Assembly: GCF_030817415.1 (NCBI RefSeq)
Contig: NZ_JAUSZI010000002.1
Span: 3,472,001-3,536,000, forward strand
DNA: 64,000 nucleotides
Origin: Streptomyces umbrinus
GTDB taxonomy: Bacteria; Actinomycetota; Actinomycetes; Streptomycetales; Streptomycetaceae
Direction of reading: 5' to 3'
A program made the translations under genes and the position numbers. This document shows positions 23,342-32,804 of the stretch, piece by piece. The notes under the pieces were generated by a model. It made no database searches, was not told the origin of the DNA, and worked only from the letters and a program-made list of their open reading frames with translations. Numbering within the stretch: the stretch's first letter is position 1; every line of letters begins with the position of its first letter.

Positions 23342-23500
23342 ATGTCCCAGGAAGCCGTTCCGTCGTCGCAGCCCAAGGGTTTGCTGCAGCAGATGGAGGA
23401 GCTGATGGCGGCGCTCAACGCGGATCTGTCGCAACTCGACGCGGATTTCCAACAGTCGGCCGAGCGCCCGGCCCCGGCCGACGGATCCGACCGCGCCTGA
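23342..23500 (+). CDS. small acidic protein of unknown function
   Basis: 52 residues (MSQEAVPSSQPKGLLQQMEE start), with GAGGAGG eight bases upstream of the ATG. The middle (LLQQMEELMAALNADLSQLD) is a plausible amphipathic helix or short coiled coil, flanked by disordered ends. It has no cysteines, signal peptide or membrane segment. It lies alone ahead of a very large inverted repeat. I do not recognise the family. A precursor-peptide reading was considered, but no modifying enzyme is adjacent. Confidence 0.6.
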   Translation: MSQEAVPSSQPKGLLQQMEELMAALNADLSQLDADFQQSAERPAPADGSDRA

Positions 23501-23504
23501 TCTT

Positions 23505-23656
23505 TTCGCCGCCGCCGCCCCTACCCATTCCCGTCACTTTCTGGGGGCTGCCCCCAGACCCCCGCTGAAAATCAGCCCCTCCGGCGTTTGAGGAGCGGGG
23601 GTTCGGGGGCCGGCCCCCGAGTAGTGACGGGAATGGGTAGGGGCGGCGGGGGCGAA
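23505..23656. terminator. dispersed Streptomyces repeat (copy 1) as a 33-bp-arm bidirectional terminator
   Basis: Arms 23505-23537 and 23624-23656 match in 32 of 33 positions. Between them lies the GC-rich element with CCTCCGGCGTTTGAGGAGC, itself containing GGGGGC-TGCCCCC and CGGGGGCCGGCCCCCG hairpins. It sits between convergent genes. A 29-base core (23573-23601) recurs, inverted, at 29003-29031. Confidence 0.85.
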
Positions 23657-23663
23657 GAACCCC

Positions 23664-24125
23664 CTACCCCGCCGCCGCCCCCTGATCCCGTACCGCGAGT
23701 CTTCGGAGCATTTCCAGCACCCGGTCGCGGGACTCGTCCGCGGCGTCGATCGCTTCCATGCACTGCCAGTACGTCCCCTCGTCGCCGGCGGCGCAGGCTA
23801 TGCCGACGAGGGCTATCCCGACCTCGCCGAGGAGCCCGCCGAGGTCGAGAAGAGCGAGGCGCGCATCGCCGAGCTCGGTGAGCTGGGCGGCCCGCAGCCT
23901 CCCCACGTCGAGCACCGGCGCGCCCAGTACCCCGCACCCCCGCCCCGCCAACTCGGTCAACCCCAGCGCCTCGCCCCGTAATTCGGGCGGCCCGGACACC
24001 GCCAGCCGACTGCCTATCGCCTGGGCGAGGGCCTGCGCCTGCCAGGCCTCCGCCATGATCCCGGGAGCGTCCGCGCTCCCCATCAGGGCACACCTGCTCG
24101 CGCCGATGAGCCGCACCGCGTCCAT
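23664..24125 (-). CDS. DUF6099-type conserved hypothetical protein
   Basis: 153 residues, helical, beginning MDAVRLIGASRCALMGSADA. The stretch EAWQAQALAQAIGSRLAVSG and LTELAGRGCGVL match my memory of a Streptomyces-restricted family (DUF6099), but this was not checked. No signal peptide or membrane helix; a hydrophobic helix in GLLGEVGIALVGIACAA is probably buried core. No catalytic motif seen. It is a single-gene unit facing the giant inverted repeat. The ATG at 24125 has no strong Shine-Dalgarno sequence. Confidence 0.65.
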   Translation of the reverse strand: MDAVRLIGASRCALMGSADAPGIMAEAWQAQALAQAIGSRLAVSGPPELRGEALGLTELAGRGCGVLGAPVLDVGRLRAAQLTELGDARLALLDLGGLLGEVGIALVGIACAAGDEGTYWQCMEAIDAADESRDRVLEMLRRLAVRDQGAAAG

Positions 24126-24236
24126 GCACTGACCCCGTCTGTCCCGACGCGCTCTTCACACGCCTGCCCGAACTCCGCCTGTCCACTACCCAGAGTGAAG
24201 TGCATCGGGACGAAAAGCCAGAGGAAGCCTGAAATC

Positions 24237-24262
24237 TGTGGACACGGAATTGATTGTGGACA
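24237..24262 (-). promoter_or_regulatory. direct repeats TGTGGACA upstream of the DUF6099 gene
   Basis: TGTGGACA occurs at 24237-24244 and 24255-24262, 18 bases apart, in the 226-bp gap upstream of the gene starting at 24125, with the same hexamer inverted near 24178. Possible operator sites; no known regulator recognised. Confidence 0.3.
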
Positions 24263-24351
24263 GATCAATAACTCCGGAGAGTGACAAACGCGGTCTTCGA
24301 GTCCCTTTCCGGAGGCGCATCATGGACGTCGAGCGGGCGCCAAGCGGACGG

Positions 24352-24690
24352 TCACGACCCCTCCCCCACCGGAAACCTCCGTTCATTCCGGTCGATCTTC
24401 GCATCGAGCGCCTCAAGGACATCGATACCGAGCACCTCGCACACCTGCAGCAAGTACGCGAGCACGTCGGCGACTTCGTCCGTCACACGAGAGGCCCGCT
24501 CCGGGTCCTCCATCACCCGGGCCGACTCCTCCGGTGTCAACCACTGGAAGATCTCGACGAGTTCGGACGCCTCCACGCTGAGCGCGGCGACGAGGTTCTT
24601 GGGCGTGTGGTACTGCTCCCAGTTCCGCGCCGCCGCGAACTCGGCCAGCCTGCGCTGCAACTTCGGCACATCAAGTTCGGTCACGTTCAA
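24352..24690 (-). CDS. MazG-like nucleotide pyrophosphohydrolase
   Basis: 112 residues. LSVEASELVEIFQWLTPEES and VTDEVADVLAYLLQVCEVLG form the paired ExxE...ExxD metal site of the MazG/all-alpha NTP pyrophosphatase fold (the short RS21-C6-like type). It would hydrolyse a non-canonical or modified NTP to NMP and pyrophosphate in the cytoplasm. Its first 20 bases overlap the 3' end of the ATPase gene, indicating translational coupling. The four acidic metal ligands all appear present. Confidence 0.85.
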   Translation of the reverse strand: MNVTELDVPKLQRRLAEFAAARNWEQYHTPKNLVAALSVEASELVEIFQWLTPEESARVMEDPERASRVTDEVADVLAYLLQVCEVLGIDVLEALDAKIDRNERRFPVGEGS

Positions 24691-25846
24691 GGTCTACCAC
24701 CGTCACTCCGCCCACCCCCGCCGCCCAGGACGCGTCGCTCACGGCCCCCACCAGCCGGATGTGCCCGCGCTCGCACATCCGCGCCGCCAGCCGTACGAGC
24801 CCCTCCCGCTGCCGTACGTCCAGATCGCGGTCGAAGCCGTCGGCGAGAACGGTGAGCGTCTGCAGTGCCGCGGGCACCTCGCCCGCCGTGTCGACCTCCA
24901 GCACGCCCGGCCCGGTGAGCAGCACCAGGGACAGCGCGAGGTACCTCAACTCCCCGTCCCCCAGCCGCCCGAGCGGTGTGCGCAGCCCGTCGCCCCGGTC
25001 CAGCAGCGCCCGTACCGTCCCGTCGATCCCGCCGAGCGGCCGCTCGGCCAGCAGGTCGTGGACCGGCCCCGCGCATCCCGCGCGCACCGCGTCGACCAGC
25101 AGCCCGTGCCGGCGCCCGCACTCCGACCGCGTACGCCACAGCACTTCGGCGAGGTTGCCGCAGCCGCGCAGCAGCCGTCCCGCGCCGAGCGGTACCGCCG
25201 CGCGCATCGAGCGGGGCAGCGGGTCGCAGGCGAAGACCGACCGCAGGGCGACCACCATCTGCTCGGCGGCGGCGAGGACTTGGCGCTGGCCGTCCGTCTT
25301 CCCGGCGACGCGAAGCGGCAGGAGTGGCGTGCCGAGACGGTCGTCGGGCAGTGGCGCCCGGGTCACCGGGGACGAGCCGGCCGTGTACCAGGCCGCCTGC
25401 ACGGAACGTCGGCTCGGATCGCGCAGCGCGGTCTCCAGCAGGGTCAGCCCGCCCGCCGTCAACCGCTCGCCCACGATGCGCAGTTCGGGCTCGGCCTGCA
25501 CGGCGACGTCGAGCCGTACGGGCCCCTCGGGGCCGTCCGCCGTACAGCCGATGCGGAAGCCGCGCCGCCGCTGGGCGTCGGGACGGGCCCGCTCGGGCAC
25601 GCACGCGACCGGGTCCGGGAACACCTCGTCCAGTTCGGCCCCGCCGCCGAGCCGGGCGAGTGCCTCGTACGCCCGCAGGGCACTGGATTTGCCGCTGCCG
25701 CTGGGTCCGGCGAAGAGGCTGAGCGGTCCGAGCGGGAATCCGGCGCGGCGGTGCGCGGCGAACGCGGCGAGCCGCAGTTCGGTGACGCTCGGCCGGTCCG
25801 GACGGGCCTCGGCCTGCGCGCGAGGCCCGAGAGATGACACGGTCAT
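24671..25846 (-). CDS. P-loop ATPase (SMC/ABC-like AAA)
   Basis: 391 residues. Walker A is LFAGPSGSGKSSALRAYEAL (around residues 40-60). A signature-like GRLGDGELRYLALSLVLL follows near residue 300, then a Walker B-like VLEVDTAGEVPAAL. This is the ABC/SMC-like layout of small AAA ATPases (AAA_15/AAA_21 type), with a shortened region between the motifs. The start at MTVSSL is chosen. TACCGT lies exactly six bases upstream with no ribosome binding site, suggesting a leaderless transcript; the frame is open 56 codons further upstream. It overlaps the MazG-like gene by 20 bases. The substrate is unknown. Confidence 0.75.
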   Translation of the reverse strand: MTVSSLGPRAQAEARPDRPSVTELRLAAFAAHRRAGFPLGPLSLFAGPSGSGKSSALRAYEALARLGGGAELDEVFPDPVACVPERARPDAQRRRGFRIGCTADGPEGPVRLDVAVQAEPELRIVGERLTAGGLTLLETALRDPSRRSVQAAWYTAGSSPVTRAPLPDDRLGTPLLPLRVAGKTDGQRQVLAAAEQMVVALRSVFACDPLPRSMRAAVPLGAGRLLRGCGNLAEVLWRTRSECGRRHGLLVDAVRAGCAGPVHDLLAERPLGGIDGTVRALLDRGDGLRTPLGRLGDGELRYLALSLVLLTGPGVLEVDTAGEVPAALQTLTVLADGFDRDLDVRQREGLVRLAARMCERGHIRLVGAVSDASWAAGVGGVTVVDLERDRT

Positions 25847-25939
25847 ATCCGGACGGTAGGGCTCCACGACCAGGCGGAACCGTTTCGTCCGCGAAACCTT
25901 CCTACGAACGGGGGACCGGATCGAGGGCTGACACCCCGG

Positions 25940-26090
25940 CCCGCCGGAAATCACGCCCCGGAATCGCGCCCGGCGTACAACACCCCGAGCGTCACATCCC
26001 GGCCCCGGAATCACGCCCCGCGCTCAACACCCGGAGCGTCGCACCCCAGGAGTCGCACCCCGAACGTCGGATCCCGCGCGTCACACCCCG
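25940..26090. repeat. degenerate short tandem repeats
   Basis: The gap between the SepF-like and ATPase genes consists of diverged units of about 13-16 bases resembling GCGTCACACCCC (GAGCGTCACATCCC, GAGCGTCGCACCCC, GCGCGTCACACCCC), plus a repeated GGAATCACGCCCCG/GGAATCGCGCCCG. Confidence 0.5.
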
Positions 26091-26470
26091 GGAATCCCCG
26101 CCCCCTCCATCAACCCCCGCACCTCGGTTCCGGGCGGCGTGAGCAGGAAGACGTTCCGGTCGACCCGGTGCATCCCGCTCGCGAGGCCGAAGACGACACC
26201 CGTACTGAAGTCGAGTACGCGCTTGGCGACGTCCGTCTCGGCGCTGGTGAGATCCAGGAGGACCGGGATGCCCGCCATCAGGGTCTCGGCGACCTCGCGG
26301 GCGTCCGCGAAGACATTGACCCGGAGCACCACGAAACGGCGTCGCGCCTCGGTCTCCGCCTCCGGTATCGCCCGGTGGCCGACCGCCGAGGGCCAGGCGT
26401 CGCGACCACGCAGCGGTACGACCTGGGCGAGTCCTTCCCACTGTTCATCGGTGACGTCGTGGCTGTTCAC
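26081..26470 (-). CDS. SepF-like protein (Sfl family)
   Basis: 129 residues starting at a GTG preceded by GGGGGGA. FVVLRVNVFADAREVAETLMAGIPVLLDLTSAETDVAKRVLDF and FGLASGMHRVDRNVFLLTPPG are the C-terminal SepF core (DUF552). The N-terminal membrane-targeting helix and linker of true SepF are short or absent. It therefore resembles the SepF-like (SflA/SflB) proteins of Streptomyces that influence FtsZ and septum formation. It is divergent from the nitrate reductase gene. Function in division is inferred from the family. Confidence 0.82.
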   Translation of the reverse strand: MNSHDVTDEQWEGLAQVVPLRGRDAWPSAVGHRAIPEAETEARRRFVVLRVNVFADAREVAETLMAGIPVLLDLTSAETDVAKRVLDFSTGVVFGLASGMHRVDRNVFLLTPPGTEVRGLMEGAGIPGV

Positions 26471-26680
26471 CGGTTCCCCCCGACCTGACTCGCACTGATC
26501 GCACTGATTGCCTGCACCGGGCAATTCTTGCGCATGATCACCCGTTCGGCCCAATGCGACACGGTCCGCAGCGGACCGCACCCCTATGCGTCCCCTCACA
26601 CCCCGGTCACACCGCCGGGTCCCCTCACATCTCGCCGACGGCGGCTGTGTGGCGCGTGTAACTCCTCATGATCGCGCCAC

Positions 26681-26696
26681 GTGACACAGGCGTAAC
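26681..26696 (+). promoter_or_regulatory. candidate GlnR binding site
   Basis: GTGAC-N6-GTAAC matches the GlnR a/b box pair (GTnAC-N6-GAAAC) with one mismatch, 61 bases upstream of the nitrate reductase start. A further GTAAC lies at 26658-26662, one base out of ideal register. Confidence 0.4.
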
Positions 26697-26756
26697 GGGC
26701 AATTCGTACGCTCATGGACCGAGGTTCCCCTCGGAGAGGCCGGAGAAAGGCAGCGT

Positions 26757-29700
26757 GTGAGCGCCACCACCCCCACGTCGCAGGTGCGCACGGTCTGCTC
26801 GTACTGCGGTGTGGGCTGCGGCATGGTCCTCGACATCGGGATGGGCCCCGACGGACGGCGTACGGTCCTGAAGGCGTCCGGAGACAAGGCGCACCCCGCG
26901 AATTTCGGCCGGCTGTGCACGAAGGGTGCGACCACCGCCGACATGCTCGCCGCGCCGGGACGGCTGGCCACCGCCCTCATACGGGACGACCGCGGGGCGG
27001 AACCGGTGCCGGCGCCCGTCGACGCGGCGATCGCCGAGACCGCGCGACGGCTGCGGGCGGTCATCGACGAGCACGGTCCCGACGCCTTCGCCTTCTATGT
27101 CTCGGGGCAGATGAGCGTGGAGGCCCAGTACCTGGCGAACAAGCTGGCCAAGGGCTTCGTACGGACGAACCAGATCGAGTCGAACTCGCGGCTGTGCATG
27201 GCGAGCGCGGGCGCCGGCTACAAGCTGTCGCTCGGGGCCGACGGGCCGCCCGGCTCGTACCAGGACTTCGAGAAGGCGGACGTCTTCCTCGTCATCGGCT
27301 CGAACATGGCCGACTGCCACCCGATTCTGTTCCTGCGGATGATGGACCGGGTGAAGTCGGCGGGCGCGAAGGTGATCGTCGTCGATCCGCGGCGTACCGC
27401 CACCGCCGACAAGGCCGATCTGTTCCTGCCGATCAGGCCGGGGACGGATCTGGCCCTGCTGAACGGGCTGCTGTACCTCCTCCACGAGAACGGGCACACG
27501 GACCCCGGCTTCATCGCGGCCCACACGGAGGGCTGGGAGGCCATGCCCGGCTTCCTCGCCGACTACCCGCCCGCCGCCGTCGCGGAGACCACCGGCATCC
27601 CGGAGGACGACATCCGTGAGGCCGCGCGGCTGATCGGCGAAGCGGGCGAGTGGATGAGCCTGTGGACCATGGGGCTCAACCAGTCCACACACGGCACCTG
27701 GAACACGAACGCGCTGGTCAACCTGCATCTCGCCACCGGTGCGATCTGCCGCCCGGGGTCCGGTCCCTTCTCGCTCACCGGGCAGCCCAATGCCATGGGC
27801 GGCCGCGAGATGGGGTATATGGGGCCCGGTCTGCCCGGGCAGCGGTCCGTGCTCGTCGACGACGAACGTGCCTTCGTCGAGGAACTGTGGGAGCTGCCGC
27901 CCGGCACCCTCCGCAAGGACGGGGTCGGCAAGGGCACGACCGAGATGTTCCAGAAGATGGCCGACGGCGAGATCAAGGCCTGCTGGATCATCTGCACCAA
28001 CCCCGTCGCCTCGGTGGCCAACCGCCGGACCGTCATCGAGGGTCTTGAGGCCGCCGAGTTCGTCGTCACGCAGGACGTCTTCGCCGAGACCGAGACCAAC
28101 GCGTACGCCGATGTCGTACTCCCTGGCGCGATGTGGACCGAGACCGAGGGCGTCCTCATCAACAGCGAGCGCAACCTCACGCTCGCCCGGGCCGCCGTGG
28201 AGCCACCCGGCGAGGCGCTCGCGGACTGGCGTCTCATCGCGCGGGTCGCCTGCGCGATGGGGTACGAGAAGGGGTTCTCGTACGAGAGCGCGGAGGAGAT
28301 CTTCGAGGAGATCAAGCGCGCGTGGAACCCGAAGACCGGGTGGGATCTGCGGGGTGTGACGTACGAGCGGCTGCGGGAGACGTCCGTGCAGTGGCCGGCG
28401 GGGAGGGAGGACGGGGGCGACCGGAATCCGATTCGGTACGTCGGTTCCGTGGGCGGGGCCTCTGTGGACGGGGCCTCTGCGGACGGGGGGCCGGTGTTTC
28501 CCACTGCCAGTGGGCGGGCCGTGTTTCATGCCCGGCCGCATCTGCCCGCCGCCGAGATGCCCGACGACGACTTTCCCTTCGTGCTGAACACCGGGCGGCT
28601 TCAGCATCAGTGGCACACGCTGACCAAGACGGGGCGGGTGGCCAAGCTCAACAAGCTCGATCCCGGGCCGTTCGTGGAGGTACATCCGGAGGACGCCGCG
28701 GCGCTCGGTGTGGCCGAGGGTGACCGGGTCGAAGTCGCCTCGCGGCGGGGGCGGGCCGTGCTGCCCGCGGTGGTGACGGACCGGGTGCAAGTGGGGTGTC
28801 TGTTCGCGCCGTTCCACTGGAACGACCTGTTCGGGGAGTATCTGAGCGTCAATGCCGTCACCAGTGACGCCGTTGATCCTGTGTCGTTTCAGCCGGAGTT
28901 GAAGGTGTGTGCGGTGTCGGTGGTGAGGGTTTCCTCCCCCGCCCCGCCCCTTCCCGAAAGCGGGGCGCTGCCCCGGGCCCCGCTGGGGGCGCTGCCCCCA
29001 GGCCCCCGCTCCTCAAACGCCGGAGGGGCTGGGATTGCCGGTGGCGCCGGAGGGGCTGAGTCGGCCGGGGTCCCGGGAACAGCAGGAGCCAGCGACGTCT
29101 TCGGACTCACCCCCGCCCCTCCCCCCGTCCTCACCGCCCAGGAACGCCAGTACCTCACCGGATTCCTCGCCGGGCTTCCCGCGGGAGCCCCCGGTGTGCC
29201 GGTGCTGCCGCCGGACGCCCCCTTCGGTCCGGACCACGCCCTGTGGGTGAACGGCGTCCTCGCCGGGATGTACTCACGAGCGGCGGACACGCCTCGGGCC
29301 CCGGCCACTCCCCTCCGCGAAGTCGTCGTCCTCTGGGCCTCGCAGACCGGTAACGCCGAGGAGTTCGCGGTCGCGGCGGCCGAGCGGATCACCGCGACCG
29401 GGCACCGGGCGACACTCCTCGGGATGGACGACGCCGACCCTCGTGCGCTGCCGCCGGGGGCGGATCTGCTGCTGATCACGAGCACGTTCGGCGACGGCGA
29501 CGCGCCAGACAACGGCTCCGGTTTCTGGTCGGCGCTGGCCACTTCCGAGTCGCCGCGCATGGACGGCGTGCGCTATGCCGTACTGGCCCTCGGCGACTCC
29601 TCGTACGACGACTTCTGCGGGCACGGCCGCCGACTCGACCGGCGGCTGGACGAGTTGGGAGGGGTGCGGCTGACTCCGCGTACGGACTGCGAGCCGGACT

Positions 29701-30941
29701 ACGAGCCCTCCGCACAGGCCTGGCTCGACCAGGTGCTCACCGCGCTCGTGCCCGGTCAGCAGGGGCAGACGCCCGCTCCCGCACCGGCTCCGAGCACGAG
29801 TGCGCCTTCGGCGTCGCGGAAGCCCGCCCCCGTCACCGCCCGCCTCACCGACAACCGGCTGCTCAGCCTGCCCGGCGCGGGCAAGGAGGTCCGCGGGTTC
29901 ACCTTCGACACCCGGGACAGCGAGACCCCGCTGACGTACGAGGCCGGGGACGCGCTCGGCGTGCGGCCGGTCAACTCCCCCGCCCTGGTGGAGGAATGGC
30001 TGGAGGTGGCCGGGCTGGGCGCCTCGACGACCGTCGATGTGAACGGAGTTGGCAACACCTCCCTCGCCGACGCGCTGAGCCGTCATCTCGACATCACCAG
30101 GATCACCCCGGACCTGCTGCGCTTCGTGGCCGAACGGACCGGTGACAACCGGGAGTTGAAGAGGCTGCTGCGTCCGGACAACAAGGACGGGCTGGCCAAG
30201 TGGAGTTGGGGACGGCAGGCCGTCGACGTCCTCGCCGAGCACCCCGTACGAGCGAGCGCCCAGGAGTGGGCCGGGGTCCTGAAACGGCTCCAGCCGCGCC
30301 TGTACTCCATATCGTCCAGCCCGCTCGTCGACCCGCACCTCGTGTCGCTGACGGTGTCCGTCGTGCGGTACGAGAACCTCGGCGGACAGGTCCGCGGCGG
30401 CGTCTGCTCGCCCTTCCTCGCCGACGCCGAACCGGACACGCCGGTACCGGTGTTCGTACAGCGCTCCCCGCATTTCCGGCCCCCGGCGGACCCGGCGACC
30501 CCGATGGTGATGGTCGGGCCCGGCACCGGAGTCGCGCCGTTCGTCGGCTTCCTCCAGGAGCGGCGGGCCCTCGGCCACCGGGCGCCCAACTGGCTGTTCT
30601 TCGGCGAGCAGCACCGGGCCACCGACTTCTACTACGAGGACGAGCTGACGGCCTTCGTCGACGACGGCACCCTCACCCGCCTGGACACGGCGTTCTCCCG
30701 CGACCAGCGCGCCAAGGTCTACGTCCAGGACCGGATCCGCGAGCACGGGCCGGAACTGTGGTCCTGGCTCCAGGGCGGCGCCCGCTTCTACGTCTGCGGT
30801 GACGCCTCCCGCATGGCCAAGGACGTCGACCGGGCCCTGCGGGACATCGCCGTCACACACGGCGGCCTGAGCGAGACCGAGGCCGCCGCGTACGTGAAGC
30901 AACTCGCGGCGGACAAGCGGTACGTGCGGGATGTCTACTGA
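26757..30941 (+). CDS. assimilatory nitrate reductase fused to a CysJ-type flavoprotein
   Basis: 1394 residues in one frame. The N-terminal ~725 residues are a Mo-bis-PGD oxidoreductase: 4Fe-4S cysteines C14, C17, C21 and C54, molybdenum-ligand cysteine at about C147 in NSRLCMAS, and a C-terminal cofactor-binding domain ([20 protein letters not shown]). A low-complexity linker follows (about 726-800). Next come [16 protein letters not shown], an FMN flavodoxin domain ([15 protein letters not shown], about 854-1000) and the FAD/NADPH reductase ([36 protein letters not shown]). Electrons pass from NADPH through FAD and FMN to the molybdenum site to reduce nitrate to nitrite. GTG start with GGAGAAAGG. 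Part of the linker is encoded by a dispersed repeat. Nitrite reductase is not in the window. Confidence 0.9.
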   Translation: MSATTPTSQVRTVCSYCGVGCGMVLDIGMGPDGRRTVLKASGDKAHPANFGRLCTKGATTADMLAAPGRLATALIRDDRGAEPVPAPVDAAIAETARRLRAVIDEHGPDAFAFYVSGQMSVEAQYLANKLAKGFVRTNQIESNSRLCMASAGAGYKLSLGADGPPGSYQDFEKADVFLVIGSNMADCHPILFLRMMDRVKSAGAKVIVVDPRRTATADKADLFLPIRPGTDLALLNGLLYLLHENGHTDPGFIAAHTEGWEAMPGFLADYPPAAVAETTGIPEDDIREAARLIGEAGEWMSLWTMGLNQSTHGTWNTNALVNLHLATGAICRPGSGPFSLTGQPNAMGGREMGYMGPGLPGQRSVLVDDERAFVEELWELPPGTLRKDGVGKGTTEMFQKMADGEIKACWIICTNPVASVANRRTVIEGLEAAEFVVTQDVFAETETNAYADVVLPGAMWTETEGVLINSERNLTLARAAVEPPGEALADWRLIARVACAMGYEKGFSYESAEEIFEEIKRAWNPKTGWDLRGVTYERLRETSVQWPAGREDGGDRNPIRYVGSVGGASVDGASADGGPVFPTASGRAVFHARPHLPAAEMPDDDFPFVLNTGRLQHQWHTLTKTGRVAKLNKLDPGPFVEVHPEDAAALGVAEGDRVEVASRRGRAVLPAVVTDRVQVGCLFAPFHWNDLFGEYLSVNAVTSDAVDPVSFQPELKVCAVSVVRVSSPAPPLPESGALPRAPLGALPPGPRSSNAGGAGIAGGAGGAESAGVPGTAGASDVFGLTPAPPPVLTAQERQYLTGFLAGLPAGAPGVPVLPPDAPFGPDHALWVNGVLAGMYSRAADTPRAPATPLREVVVLWASQTGNAEEFAVAAAERITATGHRATLLGMDDADPRALPPGADLLLITSTFGDGDAPDNGSGFWSALATSESPRMDGVRYAVLALGDSSYDDFCGHGRRLDRRLDELGGVRLTPRTDCEPDYEPSAQAWLDQVLTALVPGQQGQTPAPAPAPSTSAPSASRKPAPVTARLTDNRLLSLPGAGKEVRGFTFDTRDSETPLTYEAGDALGVRPVNSPALVEEWLEVAGLGASTTVDVNGVGNTSLADALSRHLDITRITPDLLRFVAERTGDNRELKRLLRPDNKDGLAKWSWGRQAVDVLAEHPVRASAQEWAGVLKRLQPRLYSISSSPLVDPHLVSLTVSVVRYENLGGQVRGGVCSPFLADAEPDTPVPVFVQRSPHFRPPADPATPMVMVGPGTGVAPFVGFLQERRALGHRAPNWLFFGEQHRATDFYYEDELTAFVDDGTLTRLDTAFSRDQRAKVYVQDRIREHGPELWSWLQGGARFYVCGDASRMAKDVDRALRDIAVTHGGLSETEAAAYVKQLAADKRYVRDVY
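28930..29060 (+). repeat. dispersed Streptomyces repeat (copy 2) inside the nitrate reductase linker
   Basis: The 29 bases at 29003-29031 are the exact reverse complement of 23573-23601, and the flanking GGGGGCGCTGCCCCC hairpin is shared. This copy is read through in frame at about residues 726-768, between the molybdenum and flavodoxin parts. Confidence 0.85.
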
Positions 30942-31088
30942 CGGTTCTTCAGGGGCGGTGCAGGCGCGGCTTGGAGTGAGGGGGGGGACGCTCCCCCACC
31001 CAGCAGCCACGGGCTCTTACCGGCCTCACACCGGGCTCTTCACCACCGGCACCGCGGTGCTCACCACCGCGCACTAGCTTCCGATGCC

Positions 31089-32804
31089 GTGTACGTGACA
31101 GAGACAAGGCCCTCGACAACCGGTCTGCGGACACCCGCGAAGGTGTCGGAGGTGTCGTCCGCGGACGAGGCACCCGCGCAGTGGCACCGGCTCCTGACCC
31201 TGCTCGCCGACATCGCCCTCTTCATCGGTACGCGTCCGGTGTGGGCGCAGGCCGCGAGCCACCGCCCGCTCGTGGCAGCGGTCATCTCGGTCTGTTACGC
31301 GTCGATCCTCACGACGGGTGTCCTGGTCCTGGTGGTACGCCGCGGCCGTTCGCTCGCCCGGCTCGACCTGTGCGTCCTCGTCACGGCCGTCACCCTCACC
31401 CTCTGCGCGTACGCCATGGACCACGGCGGCAGCGACGAGGCCCTGCTCACCACACAGGCCGCTCGGCAACTCGCCCACGGGCTCCCGGTCTACGGGCAGC
31501 CGTGGCCCCGGCTGTTCGGCCACGGGGTGGCGCTCACGCCCACGGCGACCGGCGGCTACGACTTCACGTACGGCTATCCGCCCCTGTCCGTGCTGCTCAC
31601 GGCTCCGTTCGTGGGGGTGGGGCACGGGGCGATGGCCGCGACGCTGGTGAGCACCGGTGCTCTGCTGGTCGGCACGGTCGTCATGTGGTGGCTGCTGCCC
31701 GTCCCCTGGCGGTCCGCGGCCACTCTGGTGTGCCTCGGTTTCGGACTGCTCCCCGACTACGCGCGGCTCGGCTATCCGGCGGTCGTCGCGCTGGCGCTGC
31801 TCGTACCGGTGGTGGTGCGCTGGCCGGGTACGGGAGCCGGCGGCCGGCTCGGTCCGGCCGGCCTGGCGCGGGCGGCGTGTCTCGGGGCGGCGTGTGCGGC
31901 GCAGCAACTGCCGTGGTTCCTGGCGCCGTTCCTGCTGGCCGGGATCTACGCCGTGCGCCGCGGGGAGCTGGGGCCGCGCGAGGCCGCCCGTGTCGTGGGC
32001 CGGTTCGTGGCGGCGGCCGGGACGGTCTGGCTGCTGATCAACACGTACTTCATCGTGCGGCAGCCCCACGACTGGCTCTCCGGCATCGCGCTGCCCCTGA
32101 CCCAGGGGGCGGTCCTCCACGGCCAGGGTCTCGTGGGCATCTCGCTCTACCTCACCGACGGCAGCGGCCGGCTGGTCTGGTACTCGTACGCGAGCCTGCT
32201 GCTGGCCGCGGCCCTGCTCGCGCTGTTCGTCCTGTTCGTACGGCGTCTCGGTCCGGCGGCGGCCGTCCTGCCCTGGTGCGCGTTCTATCTGGCGACCCGT
32301 TCCCAGGACGGCTACTACCTGCTGATGACGCCGCTGTGGGTGGCGGCGGCCGTCACCGCGCCGCCCTCGTCGTTCGCGACGGCGTGGCAGCCGCGGCTCG
32401 GGCTCGGGCGGCGCGCCCGTGCCGGGCTGAGCGCGCTCCTCCTGGCACCGGCGGCGATCGGCGTGACCGTCGCGGCGACGAGCGCGCCTCCGCTGCGCAT
32501 GACCGTGCTCGACGAGCGCCTGGCCGGCCGCGCGGCCCTGGCCGACCTCACCGTGCGCGTCACCAACCTCGGCAGCGACGACCTGCGGCCCCACTTCACC
32601 TTGACCACGGGTCAGGGCATGTCCCGCTACTGGTCGGTGGCAGGGGGTCCGGCCGTCCTCGCCCGCCGCACCTCGGCGACGTACGAACTCCGTCCGCCCA
32701 CCGGCGAGTTCACGCTCCCCCGGCACGGTGTACGGATCCGGTTGCGGGCCTTCACGGGGGCGCCGATGACGCTGTCGAGCACGGACGTACGGGTCGAGCC
32801 CTGA
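31089..32804 (+). CDS. multi-spanning membrane protein, glycosyltransferase-like, with a soluble C-terminal domain
   Basis: 571 residues. Nine to eleven hydrophobic helices run from residue 30 to about 460. The first periplasmic-side loop has GGSDEALLTTQAARQLAHGLPVYG and YDFTYGYPPLSVLLTAPF. This acidic loop followed by a YGYPPL motif is characteristic of GT-C/GT87-type mannosyltransferase-like proteins in actinobacteria. The last ~100 residues (ADLTVRVTNLGSDDLRPHF...RLRAFTGAPMTL) look like a beta-sandwich on the outer face. The start is GTG at 31089 (or GTG at 31095); TAGCTT lies eight bases upstream. It probably transfers sugar from a polyprenyl donor. It is convergent with the MFS gene. Confidence 0.65.
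   Translation: MYVTETRPSTTGLRTPAKVSEVSSADEAPAQWHRLLTLLADIALFIGTRPVWAQAASHRPLVAAVISVCYASILTTGVLVLVVRRGRSLARLDLCVLVTAVTLTLCAYAMDHGGSDEALLTTQAARQLAHGLPVYGQPWPRLFGHGVALTPTATGGYDFTYGYPPLSVLLTAPFVGVGHGAMAATLVSTGALLVGTVVMWWLLPVPWRSAATLVCLGFGLLPDYARLGYPAVVALALLVPVVVRWPGTGAGGRLGPAGLARAACLGAACAAQQLPWFLAPFLLAGIYAVRRGELGPREAARVVGRFVAAAGTVWLLINTYFIVRQPHDWLSGIALPLTQGAVLHGQGLVGISLYLTDGSGRLVWYSYASLLLAAALLALFVLFVRRLGPAAAVLPWCAFYLATRSQDGYYLLMTPLWVAAAVTAPPSSFATAWQPRLGLGRRARAGLSALLLAPAAIGVTVAATSAPPLRMTVLDERLAGRAALADLTVRVTNLGSDDLRPHFTLTTGQGMSRYWSVAGGPAVLARRTSATYELRPPTGEFTLPRHGVRIRLRAFTGAPMTLSSTDVRVEP

Noticed and set aside
23342..23500. RiPP precursor peptide
   Set aside because: No leader-core pattern with modifiable residues and no modification enzymes adjacent.
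24321..24855. Apparent gene with a good GGAGGCGCATC-ATG start (plus strand)
   Set aside because: Despite the plausible ribosome binding site it runs antisense through the MazG-like gene and its protein turns into an arginine/proline shadow sequence.
25940..26090. CRISPR-like array
   Set aside because: Units are short, contiguous and diverged with no unique spacers; no cas genes nearby.
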